Shown in pieces: positions 1-13,138 of a stretch of DNA of 64,000 bases. Below the pieces are notes generated by a model, which was not told where the DNA came from, ran no database searches, and saw only the letters and a program-made list of their open reading frames with translations. Source of the DNA: Symsagittifera roscoffensis. Taxonomy: Eukaryota > Xenacoelomorpha > Acoela > Convolutidae. The position numbers and the translations under genes are program-made. The stretch is taken from assembly GCF_963678635.1 (NCBI RefSeq), contig NC_087071.1, positions 2,656,537-2,720,536 on the forward strand. The letters are read 5' to 3'. Position 1 is the first letter of the stretch. Every line of letters starts with the position of its first letter.

Positions 1-1097
1 AAGACTTTTAACACAAGCAGAACTAAGAATCTTTACACTTATGAGAGAGTGCACAGCTATAATAATAAATAAACATTGACGGAATATAATCTTTTTAATC
101 AATGGATCAAAACATTCAGAAGTTTTACTTGCCGACAACAAGTTCATTGTTTTTCTATTTTTCAATCTTATCTTAATTTCAGTTTTCATTTCATTCTAAT
201 GAAGTTTCCAAAATTATTCGTAGTCTGGACAGCAGGTCAAAAATTTTGATGTACCAGACCCACCTAGTAAAATTACACCACCATAACTGCTAGCACGAAA
301 AATAAAGTAAAAAAAAACCGCACAAAAAATCCCGCTAGAGACGAAGCGTCATCACGAGTAGAATGAAATACCGAAGTCACAATTGACTCGTGTTACAATG
401 AGATCAATCATCTATCACATTTTAAATTTCATTAAGATTACAGAAACAATCCTTACGAAGTTAACGCCTTAGGAAAAGACACATTTAAAATTATACCATA
501 ATCTTTTTAGACAAAAACATAAACAATTAAAAACACGTAAGCGAATCCCAAAACGCAAAAAATCGTTTCTACTATCAGTAACGGAAAAATTGATAGATAC
601 AATCAACTTAGCAGGGCCGTTAGACAAAAACTAAAACATAATAAAAAAAGATATCTGATTCAAAAGACTAAATAGATATAATAGCTTTATCATAACAACA
701 AGTTCAAATTATCTTCCTCCCATGCACAGTTAACCTGATAACCGATCTACTAAAAAAGCGTAAGAACATTGGCCCTTTTATAAGCAAAATGAAATCTTGG
801 CATAAGTACTAAACAGATCCCGAAAAAGCCGATAACACCATTTTTGAAAACAAAATCTTATCAGATATTCTCGAAACTTTAAAAACAACACAATAAATGA
901 AAACACCGACATAGTAAAGTCAATACACAGATACAAAACCACCCTGTCTACCACTAAGTTTGTTCTTAAAAGTAGTTCACTCATCACAATCCTTAAGTAC
1001 AAAAAGACATATTAGATCAGAAAAAAAACATCATATTTTCACATGAAATTTTTTCCCGCACGCACCAATATAGATCAAGATACGATGACTGTTTCAC
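1..1097. other. AT-rich DNA, no gene recognised
   Basis: Stops occur throughout all frames and no domain can be recognised. Because a plus-strand gypsy integrase remnant begins at about 1100, this stretch may be the more strongly decayed upstream part of the same retroelement (the RNase H to integrase spacer). One open stretch near 540-650 is rich in Lys, Arg and Asn but matches nothing I know. No LTR could be delimited. Confidence 0.4.
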
Positions 1098-2137
1098 GTG
1101 AAACCGAATAAAAATTCTCCCCATTGCAGAGAAATTGCAATCGAACAAGACTTCAAGGGAACAACTTTAAATTTTAACCACGGAACCTCAATCGGTACAA
1201 AAGACACTATATTACCATTGTCTGAAGGAAACTCATACATAATATTCATTTTAGACGCATATATTCATTACCTAGCACTAAACCCTTTATCATACTGCAA
1301 TGCTTATTGCGCATACGTAACACTCTATAACATTAGATACCAAAATTTGGATTAACAGAAATTCTTGTTACAGATAACGGAACAGAAGTTGTTAATAAAA
1401 AAATTATCATCTCATGTCATTTTTTAACATGAAACAAAAACCTAGAGCATCACATGCTACATGGATAATGATCTAGTTGAATATGAACCGTTCATTACAA
1501 GTATACCTCCGACGTATAATTAAGGGAAATGATAAAAATTATACTTAAAGTTCAGCAGACATAAAGTTGTTCCCACTAGCATATAACTCTCAAATTACAA
1601 CAACACTTCAAGTTTTACCTTATAAAATGGTTTTTGATCCATGCAAACCCTAATTTTTCACAGCAATTTCCCTCAAAAAATTACAAGGACCTTGTCAGGT
1701 AACGAAAAACACAAATTGTTAAAACACACCCTTCCATACTCATGATGAATATCATTTTCATCATCCATAAACTTACCTTTCGTTAGCCCCACGGAATGAA
1801 TTTTAATCAAAGATAATAAATAAAGTAAACTTATCAAAAAACTGCAAAGAAACTAATACAAAAACAAAACATTCACTCCCAAACAATTTCAGGCTTCAAA
1901 CCAGCGTCAGGTCTCAAAGTAGAAACATTTGTATTAATTCCGAATTGTACGATAGAAAAAGATTTTCAAAAAGTTACAACCCTTTAGAAAAGGACCAAAT
2001 CAAATCTTAGACCTCACAGATAAAAAAATACATAATAAGTGACCAAAAAAAGAAATAACACAATTCATGAATAACCCTTTACCATTTTACCCAGATGCGC
2101 TCTTCGGGAGCAAACATAGTTATACTCAACAGGGTTA
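1098..2137 (+). mobile_element. Decayed Ty3/gypsy retrotransposon integrase
   Basis: Integrase inserts retroelement cDNA into chromosomes using a D,D,E catalytic triad. All three acidic positions are visible but lie in shifting frames. The first Asp is at 1254 in 'FILDAYIHYLALNP', the second at 1373 in 'ILVTDNGTEV', and the Glu at 1479 in 'DLVEYE'. A segment resembling the end of the gypsy core, 'LFPLAYNSQITTTL', follows in a third frame from about 1552. Weak C-terminal remains run to about 2135. Several stops and frameshifts make it non-functional. The remnant stops abruptly where the 3.5 kb tandem array begins, so the array or a rearrangement truncated it. Family assignment is from motif recognition only. 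Confidence 0.72.
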
Positions 2138-2139
2138 CA

Positions 2140-2584
2140 CATCCATTAAAAATGTCCCACCACTGTATGTAATCGAACACAAAAAATGCTAACATTGAAT
2201 ACCAATACTTTACAAAAAAGGTACCTTTTGTAGACGCACTGTCACGACGAACATCTTCTCTGGATACCCCTGTCCTATGCTGATCAAATTATAGCCAGAA
2301 TTTAGTACAGTAGAAAGTAATGTAGATGCTTCAAAATCTAGCGTCTAAGGAAGGTTCCTATTGTTATGTTTGCTACCTGATTTTGCGTAGATATTAAAAA
2401 AGAAAAAAAAAACACCCGAATAGAAAGTTCTTCGCAATTTTTAATTCCGCTAAAGCTACTCAGAGTTGATAGAAAGAACTATTGTCGCGGTGATTGCAGT
2501 TCAAAAATTTGGGTCTTTCGAATTTGATGTTGGTGTTTGTCTCGAAAACGGTTGCTGAATTCTCTCAGAAGTCTTTAAATGAAA
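2140..2584. repeat. Truncated terminal part of array element
   Basis: This segment equals the last ~445 bases of each complete unit, including the whole 149-base left palindrome arm (2436-2584). Its outer edge abuts the broken gypsy integrase, so the first element of the array is missing about 3 kb. Confidence 0.8.
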
Positions 2585-2755
2585 TTGGAAGGTCAATTTT
2601 GTTATTTTTCATTTAAAGACTTCTGAGAGAATTCAGCAACCGTTTTCGAGACAAACACCAACATCAAATTCGAAAGACCCAAATTTTTGAACTGCAATCA
2701 CCGCGACAATAGTTCTTTCTATCAACTCTGAGTAGCTTTAGCGGAATTAAAAATT
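2436..2755. repeat. 320-bp palindrome, first copy
   Basis: The left arm 2436-2584 is the exact reverse complement of the right arm 2607-2755 as far as I can read, with spacer 2585-2606 ('TTGGAAGGTCAA' then 'TTTTGTTATT'). The structure fits two 149-base terminal inverted repeats meeting head to head at the junction of adjacent elements. A single transcript across it would fold into a long hairpin. Confidence 0.9.
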
Positions 2756-5700
2756 TAGCCCCCATACAAATTAAAGAACAAATCGTAAATTACAAGACAA
2801 AATTCTAGTACCCGAAACCAAAAAAATCACATCGCCAATTGCCTTGACTACGAAATCAACCGAGAAAAAATCAAAAGTTTGTATGCCTCAACCTAAGATA
2901 TTAAAGAAAGTAGAATTTCAGCAACTTTCTAATAAGCTATACACCTTTCAATTATCTTTGAACATTTAATATGTACCACATATTTGAAAAACAATTCGGA
3001 AAATCATTTTTTAAAGGTTTTTGTTCAATATTTATCATTTCAATTTCTCAGAAGTAATCATCCAAAAATCAACCAAGGATATCACTTGAGACTATCTCAC
3101 ATTTTATTCAGTACCATTGCTACTATTAGCCGGCATAACTCCAATTTGAACCAGAACTAGAACTCTAACTCAGATACTTGTAGGTCAAAAATAAACAATT
3201 TCCTCAAAATGGACAGCTTAAAAAAACACCGTATATAAAGTAACAGCGCCCTTCTAGCAATCCATAGAAAAATCAAATATGTTGAGCACAATTAGATCAT
3301 GAAAATCAACAGAAAAAAATTGATAATTTAGCCCAAATGAAAAACAAATCAAAAGATCATTCAGCTTAACGATGACCTACCACATCAAAATCTCTAATGA
3401 TTGGGCAAGCAAAAACAACAATTAGCAACTTTATACCCAGAACGCCAAACTTTCCTTCCCTCGAACCCCTTCATACACAACTCACTTGTTAAGAATCAAT
3501 AAACTATTCGACTTCACGCAAAAACTTTGAAACAATAAAAAATACTTCGGAAAGCAAATCACCTTTCAACTACCAACTTTAAGTTCATTTGTACAATTTT
3601 TTAAAGTTTTTTTTTCAATTTTGCCAAAGCTTTCAAAGTTTGCTTTTTTTCACTAAGTGGCATTTTAAAATTCATGATAATCAAATTCATAATCTTATTT
3701 TAAATTTTGTGATTTTTATTAACTACTACAAACCTACACTTCTGTTTCTCAAACCATCGGCAGCCTAACCACGTACGACAATAAGTTTTATTTTTTTTCT
3801 AAACGATAAAAAAACTAGTTAAAAAAAGTTTAAATACTTTTTGTCATTTTTTTTAAGTTTGATAGCTTTCCTAATCCAGACCCTTTAAAATATTTTAAGA
3901 AAGCATGAATTGCATTTGTACTAGCAACCATTTCAATAATAAATTTTGTTTGTGATTTTTGAGACGAAAATTTATTTTAATAAACATATTGACAAAACTC
4001 TACATCAGAAAACCCAATTACTTACTCTACTCCGACAGTAGTTCAATTGGGCAATGAATGGACTACAATACAGATACGATATACACGAAGATATTCAGGA
4101 ACACAACCTTGAAATACATTCACAACAAAGATTAGTACTCACATTTAAAATAAAAAAATAAAATTAGGCAATCTAGTAGATCACCCGTTGTCATTATTTC
4201 AACCCAAAAATCACTGTACAATCATTACCTTCTCCATTTAAAGGCACAGAATTAAATTACAAACCTGAACCACTTCAAAATAACTCTTCTCCCCAAAATG
4301 GATCACAAGATGTCCTCGGAACTAATTATGATTACCAAGATTCTTAACAAAAAAACAGAGCTGGACGAAATTTTCTTCATCACGGTGTAAACGGACGTTT
4401 AATTTATGATAATCTCGATAATTACCGGATGTCTCATATAGAAATAAAAGAAACATAAAATTCGAAATCTAACCCCAAAATCAGGATATCAAGAAAATTT
4501 TTTTTTTCTTGTTTGGAAAAATCCAATCGAAAAAATTCAATCAAAACGTGATTTAAAAGGTGACAACATTATATTAAAGTGTCCGCATACTTTGTAAAAT
4601 GATCAAGTATATTTCGAACCCACACTCGCACACATGCATCCATTGTTTGGTTTCCGTAAGACACATGTACAACATTTCAGGTTGCTAAATTTCTAGCAAG
4701 ATTGACGGAATTTCACAAAATTTAGTTTTATACAACCTAAACTATTTAATCAATTACACCCTGATAGAATAGATCAAATTCCATACAAAAAAGTACATGC
4801 AATAGATGGAAAAGATAACAAATTGATACGTTTTCAGATATACCCTGAAACAGAATGGGCATTGAAATATTCGAAACCACTTTTTGGCACACATAATTTG
4901 ATATGTGAACGGAAAAACCCATAACCCAATATCCCATCCAAATCGAAACAGAGAGGATTTAAAATCCTACATACCAGTCACATGATACAAAAAAAATGGA
5001 AACACTGGAGGAAAATTCTTACAAGAAAAAAAGTGAGAGTACACGACTACAAGAATTATCACTAATGAATAACACATCGTTTGTCGCAATCCATTATGAC
5101 ATTCATCTTGATATGCACCTTTACTGATATGCACCTTTACGTTTTCAGATATAATCTTGATATGCACCTTTACGTTTTCAGATATACCCTGAAACAGAAT
5201 GGGCATTAAAATATTCGAAACCACTTTTTGGCACACATAATTTAATATGTAAACGGAAAAACCCAAAACCCAATATCCCATCCAAATCGAAACAGAGAGG
5301 ATTTAAAATCCTACATACCAGTCACATGATACAAAAATAATGGAAACACTGGATGAAAATTCTTACAAGAAAAAAAGTGAGAGTACACGACTACAAGAAT
5401 TATCACTAATGAATAACACATAGTTTGTCGCAATCCATTATGACATTCATCTTGATATGCACCTTTACTACACTATCAGTAAAATTTTCCATGAAATGTT
5501 ACTATCTGATTTTGAAACTACATCAGTCATCAGTTGTGTGAACTAGAACGAACACAAAAAATTTAATCTTCATTGCTAGCTGTATTGAAGATACCCTCTG
5601 CAGGATACCTTCTATCAGGTAATCGCTCAAACTTGTCTCGACCAAAATGAAAACTTTTTTTGATATAATACATCCATTAAAAATGTCCCACCACTGTATG

Positions 5701-6115
5701 TAATCGAACACAAAAAATGCTAACATTGAATACCAATACTTTACAAAAAAGGTACCTTTTGTAGACGCACTGTCACGACGAACATCTTCTCTGGATACCC
5801 CTGTCCTATGCTGATCAAATTATAGCCAGAATGTAGTACAGTAGAAAGTAATGTAGATGCTTCAAAATCTAGCGTCTAAGGAAGGTTCCTATTGTTATGT
5901 TTGCTACCTGATTTTGCGTAGATATTAAAAAAGAAAAAAAAACACCCGAATAGAAAGTTCTTCCGCAATTTTTAATTCCGCTAAAGCTACTCAGAGTTGA
6001 TAGAAAGAACTATTGTCGCGGTGATTGCAGTTCAAAAATTTGGGTCTTTCGAATTTGATGTTGGTGTTTGTCTCGAAAACGGTTGCTGAATTCTCTCAGA
6101 AGTCTTTAAATGAAA
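2607..6115. mobile_element. Array element 1, 3509 bp, 149-bp TIRs
   Basis: Bounded by a right-arm repeat at 2607-2755 and its inverted copy at 5967-6115. The interior is AT-rich and shows no transposase, integrase or polymerase motif in any frame, so the element is non-autonomous if it is a transposon. It contains an internal direct repeat (4829-5125 and 5173-5469). Target-site duplications cannot be assessed because copies are joined by 22-base spacers. Alternatively the array is an ordinary satellite whose unit captured a palindrome. Confidence 0.6.
4829..5469. repeat. Internal 297-bp direct repeat, element 1
   Basis: 4829-5125 is repeated at 5173-5469 (offset 344 bases), sharing 'GAAACAGAGAGGATTTAAAA' and 'TTGATATGCACCTTTAC'. 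Short 'GATATGCACCTTTACG' segments are reiterated between the two copies. Confidence 0.8.
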
Positions 6116-6286
6116 TTGGAAGGTCAATTTTGTTATTTTTCATTTAAAGACTTCTGAGAGAATTCAGCAACCGTTTTCGAGACAAACACCAACATCAAAT
6201 TCGAAAGACCCAAATTTTTGAACTGCAATCACCGCGACAATAGTTCTTTCTATCAACTCTGAGTAGCTTTAGCGGAATTAAAAATT
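5967..6286. repeat. 320-bp palindrome, second copy
   Basis: Arms 5967-6115 and 6138-6286 around a 22-base spacer, the same sequence as at 2436-2755. It marks the junction between elements 1 and 2. Confidence 0.9.
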
Positions 6287-9200
6287 TAGCCCCCATACAA
6301 ATTAAAGAACAAATCGTAAATTACAAGACAAAATTCTAGTACCCGAAACCAAAAAAATCACAACGCCAATTGCCTTGACTACGAAATCAACCGAGAAAAA
6401 ATCAAAAGTTTGTATGCCTCAACCTAAGATATTAAAGAAAGTAGAATTTCAACAACTTTCTAATAAGCTATACACCTTTCAATTATCTTTGAACATTTAA
6501 TATGTACCACATATTTGAAAAACAATTCGGAAAATCATTTTTTAAAGGTTTTTGTTCAATATTTATCATTTCAATTTCTCAGAAGTAATCATCCAAAAAT
6601 CAACCAAGGATATCACTTGAGACTATCTCACATTTTATTCAGTACCATTGCTACTATTAGACGGCATAACTCCAATTTGAACCAGAACTAGAACTCTAAC
6701 TCAGATACTTATAGGTCAAAAATAAACAATTTCCTCATAATTGACAGCTGAAAAAAATACCGTATATAAAGTAACAGCGCCCTTCTAGCAATCCATAGAA
6801 AAATCAAATATGTTGAGCACAATTAGATCATGAAAATCAACAGAAAAAAATTGATAATTTAGCCCAAATGAAAAACAAATCAAAAGATCATTCAGCTTAA
6901 CGATGACCTACCACATCAAAATCTCTAATGATTGGGCAAGCAAAAACAACAATTAGCAACTTTATACCCAGAACGCCAAACTTTCCTTCCCTCAAACCCC
7001 TTCATACACAACTCACTTGTTAAAAATCAATAAACTATTCGACTTCACGCAAAAAATTTGAAACAATAAAAAATACTTCGGAAAGCAAATCACCTTTCAA
7101 CTACCAACTTTAAGTTCATTTGTACAATTTTTTAAAGCTTTTTTTTTTCAATTTTGCCAAAGCTCTCAAAGTTTGCTTTTTTTCACTAAGTGGCATTTTA
7201 AAATTCATGATAATCAAATTCATAATCTTATTTTAAATTTTGTGATTTTTATTAACTACTACAAACCTACACTTCTGTTTCTCAAACCATCGGCAGCCTA
7301 ACCACGTACGACAATAAGTTTTATTTTTTTTTCTAAACGATAAAAAAACTAGTTAAAAAAGTTTAAATACTTTTTGTCCTTTTTTTAAGTTTGATAGCTT
7401 TCCTAATCCAGACCCTTTAAAATATTTTAAGAAAGCATGAATTGCATTTGTACTAGCAACCATTTCAATAATAAATTTTGTTTGTGATTTTTGAGACGAA
7501 AATTTATTTTAATAAACATATTGACAAAACTCTACATCAGAAAACCCAATTACTTACTCTACTCCGACAGTAGTTCAATTGGGCAATGAATGGACTACAA
7601 TACAGATACGATATACACGAAGATATTCAGGAACACAACCTTGAAATACATTCACAACAAAGATTAGTACTCACATTCAAAATAAAAAAATAAAATTAGG
7701 CAATCTAGTAGATCACCCGTTGTCATTATTTCAACCCAAAAATCACTGTACAATCATTACCTTCTCCATTTAAAGGCACAGAATTAAATTACAAACCTGA
7801 ACCACTTCAAAATAACTCTTCTCCCCAAAATGGATCACAAGATGTCCTCGGAACTAATTATGATTACCAAAATTCTTAACAAAAAAACAGAGCTGGACGA
7901 AATTTTCTTCATCACGGTGTACACGGACGTTTAATTTATGATAATCTCGATAATTACCGGATGTCTCATACAAATCAAAAGCTAACCCCAAAATCAGGAT
8001 ATCAAGAAAAAATTTTTTTTTCTTGTTTGGAAAAATCCAATCGAAAAAATTCAATCAAAACGTGATTTAAAAGGTGACAACATTATATTACTTTGTAAAA
8101 TGATCAAGTATATTTCGAACCCACACTCGCACACATGCATCCATTGTTTGGTTTCCGTAAGACACATGTACAACATTTCAGGTTGCTAAATTTCTAGCAA
8201 GATTGACGGAATTTCACAAAATTTAGTTTTATACAACCTAAACTATTTAATCAATTACACCCTGATAGAATAGATCAAATTCCATACAAAAAAGTACATG
8301 CAATAGATGGAATAGATAACAAATTGATACGTTTTCAGATATACCCTGAAACAGAATGGGCATTGAAATATTCGAAACCACTTTTTGGCACACATAATTT
8401 GATATGTAAACGGAAAAACCCATAACCCAATATCCCATCCAAATCGAAACAGAGAGGATTTAAAATCCTACATACCAGTCACATGATACAAAAAAAATGG
8501 AAACACTGGAGGAAAATTCTTACAAGAAAAAAAGTGAGAGTACACGACTACAAGAATTATCACTAATGAATAACACATCGTTTGTCGCAATCCATTATGA
8601 CATTCATCTTGATATGCACCTTTACTGATATGCACCTTTACGTTTTCAGATATAATCTTGATATGCACCTTTACGTTTTCAGATATACCCTGAAACAGAA
8701 TGGGCATTAAAATATTCGAAACCACTTTTTGGCACACATAATTTGATATGTAAACGGAAAAACCCAAAACCCAATATCCCATCCAAATCGAAACAGAGAG
8801 GATTTAAAATCCTACATACCAGTCACATGATACAAAAATAATGGAAACACTGGATGAAAATTCTTACAAGAAAAAAAGTGAGAGTACACGACTACAAGAA
8901 TTATCACTAATGAATAACACATAGTTTGTCGCAATCCATTATGACATTCATCTTGATATGCACCTTTACTACACTATCAGTAAAATTTTCCATGAAATGT
9001 TACTATCTGATTTTGAAACTACATCAGTCATCAGTTGTGTGAACTAGAACGAACACAAAAAATTTAATCTTCATTGCTAGCTGTATTGAAGCTACCCTCT
9101 GCAGGATACCTTCTATCAGGTAATCGCTCAAACTTGTCTTGACCAAAATGAAAACTTTTTTTGATATTATACATCCATTAAAAATGTCCCACCACTGTAT

Positions 9201-9614
9201 GTAATCGAACACAAAAAATGCTAACATTGAATACCAATACTTTACAAAAAAGGTACCTTTTGTAGACGCACTGTCACGACGAACATCTTCTCTGGATACC
9301 CCTGTCCTATGCTGATCAAATTATAGCCATAATGTAGTACAGTAGAAAGTAATGTAGATGCTTCAAAATCTAGCGTCTAAGGAAGGTTCCTATTGTTATG
9401 TTTGCTACCTGATTTTTCGTAGATATTAAAAAAGAAAAAAACACCCGAATAGAAAGTTCTTCCGCAATTTTTAATTCCGCTAAAGCTACTCAGAGTTGAT
9501 AGAAAGAACTATTGTCGCGGTGATTGCAGTTCAAAAATTTGGGTCTTTCGAATTTGATCTTGGTGTTTGTCTCGAAAACGGTTGCTGAATTCTCTCAGAA
9601 GTCTTTAAATGAAA
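6138..9614. mobile_element. Array element 2, 3477 bp, 149-bp TIRs
   Basis: Near-identical to element 1, with small indels. For example, a stretch present after 'GGATGTCTCATA' in element 1 is missing near 7970, and so is a short block near 8090. It has the same internal direct repeat (8330-8970) and no recognisable gene. Confidence 0.6.
8330..8970. repeat. Internal 297-bp direct repeat, element 2
   Basis: Same arrangement as in element 1: 8330-8626 is repeated at 8674-8970. Confidence 0.75.
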
Positions 9615-9785
9615 TTGGAAGGTCAATTTTGTTATTTTTCATTTAAAGACTTCTGAGAGAATTCAGCAACCGTTTTCGAGACAAACACCAACATCAAATT
9701 CGAAAGACCCAAATTTTTGAACTGCAATCACCGCGACAATAGTTCTTTCTATCAACTCTGAGTAGCTTTAGCGGAATTAAAAATT
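9466..9785. repeat. 320-bp palindrome, third copy
   Basis: Arms 9466-9614 and 9637-9785. The left arm reads 'TTTGATCTTGG' where the other copies and the opposite arm predict 'TTTGATGTTGG', a single-base break in the palindrome. Confidence 0.88.
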
Positions 9786-12700
9786 TAGCCCCCATACAAA
9801 TTAAAGAACAAATCGTAAATTACAAGACAAAATTCTAGTACCCGAAACCAAAAAAATCACAACGCCAATTGCCTTGACTACGAAATCAACCGAGAAAAAA
9901 TCAAAAGTTTGTATGCCTCAACCTAAGATATTAAAGAAAGTAGAATTTCAACAACTTTCTAATAAGCTATACACCTTTCAATTATCTTTGAACATTTAAT
10001 ATGTACCACATATTTGAAAAACAATTCGGAAAATCATTTTTTAAAGGTTTTTGTTCAATATTTATCATTTCAATTTCTCAGAAGTAATCATCCAAAAATC
10101 AACCAAGGATATCACTTGAGACTATCTCACATTTTATTCAGTACCATTGCTACTATTAGCCGGCATAACTCCAATTTGAACCAGAACTAGAACTCTAACT
10201 CAGATACTTGTAGGTCAAAAATAAACAATTTCCTCATAATTGACAGCTGAAAAAAACACCGTATATAAAGTAACAGCGCCCTTCTAGCAATCCATAGAAA
10301 AATCAAATATGTTGAGCACAATTAGATCATGAAAATCAACAGAAAAAAATTGATAATTTAGCCCAAATGAAAAACAAATCAAAAGATCATTCAGCTTAAC
10401 GATGACCTACCACATCAAAATCTCTAATGATTGGGCAAGCAAAAACAACAATTAGCAACTTTATACCCAGAACGCCAAACTTTCCTTCCCTCGAACCCCT
10501 TCATACACAACTCACTTGTTAAGAATCAATAAACTATTCGACTTCACGCAAAAACTTTGAAACAATAAAAAATACTTCGGAAAGCAAATCACCTTTCAAC
10601 TACCAACTTTAAGTTCATTTGTACAATTTTTTAAAGTTTTTTTTTCAATTTTGCCAAAGCTTTCAAAGTTTGCTTTTTTTCACTAAGTGGCATTTTAAAA
10701 TTCATGATAATCAAATTCATAATCTTATTTTAAATTTTGTGATTTTTATTAACTACTACAAACCTACACTTCTGTTTCTCAAACCATCGGCAGCCTAACC
10801 ACGTACGACAATAAGTTTTATTTTTTTTCTAAACGATAAAAAAACTAGTTAAAAAAAGTTTAAATACTTTTTGTCATTTTTTTTAAGTTTGATAGCTTTC
10901 CTAATCCAGACCCTTTAAAATATTTTAAGAAAGCATGAATTGCATTTGTACTAGCAACCATTTCAATAATAAATTTTGTTTGTGATTTTTGAGACGAAAA
11001 TTTATTTTAATAAACATATTGACAAAACTCTACATCAGAAAACCCAATTACTTACTCTACTCCGACAGTATTTACTTACATAATTGGGCAATGAATGGAC
11101 TACAATACAGACACGATATACACAAAGATATTCAAGAACACAACATTGAAATACATTCTTAACATAGAATAGTACTCACTTTTGAAATAAAAATAAAATT
11201 GAGCAATCTTGTACACCACCCGTGGTCATTATTTCAACCAAAATCACTGTTTAATCATTACCCGCGCCATTTAAACGCGCAGAATTAAATAACAAACCTG
11301 AACCATTTTAAATTATTTCTTCTTCCCAAAATGGATCATAACATGTCCTCGTAACTAATTATGATTACCAAGATTCCTAACAAAAAACAGAGCTGGACGA
11401 AATTTTCTTTATGCACACAGACGCTTAACTTCTGATATTCTCGATAATTATCGGATGTCTCATATAGGACTAAAAGAACCATAAAATTACAAAGCTAACC
11501 CCAAAATCAGGATATCAAGAAAAAACTGTTTTTTGTTCGGAAAAACTCAATCGAAAAAAGTCAATCGAAACGTGATTTAAAAGGTGACAATTTTATACTA
11601 AGGTATCCGCATACTTTGTAAAATGATCAAGGATATTTCAAATCCAAAACTTGCACACATGCACCCATTGTTTGGTTTCCTGAAGACACATGTACAATAT
11701 TTCAGGTTGCTAAATTTCTAGCAAGATTGACGGAATTTCACAAAATTTAGTTTTATACAACCTAAACTATTTAATCAATTACACCCTGATAGAATAGATC
11801 AAATTCCATACAAAAAAGTACATGCAATAGATGGAAAAGATAACAAATTGATACGTTTTCAGATATACCCTGAAACAGAATGGGCATTGAAATATTCGAA
11901 ACCACTTTTTGGCACACATAATTTGATATGTAAACGGAAAAACCCATAACCCAATATCCCATCCAAATCGAAACAGAGAGGATTTAAAATCCTACATACC
12001 AGTCACATGATACAAAAAAAATGGAAACACTGGAGGAAAATTCTTACAAGAAAAAAAGTGAGAGTACACGACTACAAGAATTATCACTAATGAATAACAC
12101 ATCGTTTGTCGCAATCCATTATGACATTCATCTTGATATGCACCTTTACTGATATGCACCTTTACGTTTTCAGATATAATCTTGATATGCACCTTTACGT
12201 TTTCAGATATACCCTGAAACAGAATGGGCATTAAAATATTCGAAACCACTTTTTGGCACACATAATTTGATATGTAAACGGAAAAACCCAAAACCCAATA
12301 TCCCATCCAAATCGAAACAGAGAGGATTTAAAATCCTACATACCAGTCACATGATACAAAAATAATGGAAACACTGGATGAAAATTCTTACAAGAAAAAA
12401 AGTGAGAGTACACGACTACAAGAATTATCACTAATGAATAACACATAGTTTGTCGCAATCCATTATGACATTCATCTTGATATGCACCTTTACTACACTA
12501 TCAGTAAAATTTTCCATGAAATGTTACTATCTGATTTTGAAACTACATCAGTCATCAGTTGTGTGAACTAGAACGAACACAAAAAATTTAATCTTCATTG
12601 CTAGCTGTATTGAAGCTACCCTCTGCAGGATACCTTCTATCAGGTAATCGCTCAAACTTGTCTTGACCAAAATGAAAACTTTTTTTGATATTATACATCC

Positions 12701-13138
12701 ATTAAAAATGTCCCACCACTGTATGTAATCGAACACAAAAAATGCTAACATTGAATACCAATACTTTACAAAAAAGGTACCTTTTGTAGACGCACTGTCA
12801 CGACGAACATCTTCTCTGGATACCCCTGTCCTATGCTGATCAAATTATAGCCATAATGTAGTACAGTAGAAAGTAATGTAGATGCTTCAAAATCTAGCGT
12901 CTAAGGAAGGTTCCTATTGTTATGTTTGCTACCTGATTTTTCGTAGATATTAAAAAAGAAAAAAACACCCGAATAGAAAGTTCTTCCGCAATTTTTAATT
13001 CCGCTAAAGCTACTCAGAGTTGATAGAAAGAATTATTGTCGCGGTGATTGCAGTTCAAAAATTTGGGTCTTTCGAATTTGATGTTGGTGTTTGTCTCGAA
13101 AACGGTTGCTGAATTCTCTCAGAAGTCTTTAAATGAAA
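9637..13138. mobile_element. Array element 3, 3502 bp, mosaic
   Basis: Bounded by the right arm at 9637-9785 and a left-arm copy at 12990-13138. Most of it is almost identical to elements 1 and 2, but about 11070-11700 is clearly more diverged, with many substitutions and indels; for example 'GTATTTACTTACATAATTGG' replaces 'GTAGTTCAATTGG'. High identity resumes at 'TTCAGGTTGCTAAATTTC'. No recognisable gene. Confidence 0.6.
11854..12494. repeat. Internal 297-bp direct repeat, element 3
   Basis: Same arrangement as in the other elements: 11854-12150 is repeated at 12198-12494. Confidence 0.75.

Noticed and set aside
4746-12751. Repeated minus-strand open frames of 63, 104 and 67 codons in each array unit
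   Set aside because: They persist because the units are near-identical copies. They have no motif, no signal or domain structure, and arise partly from internal direct repeats.
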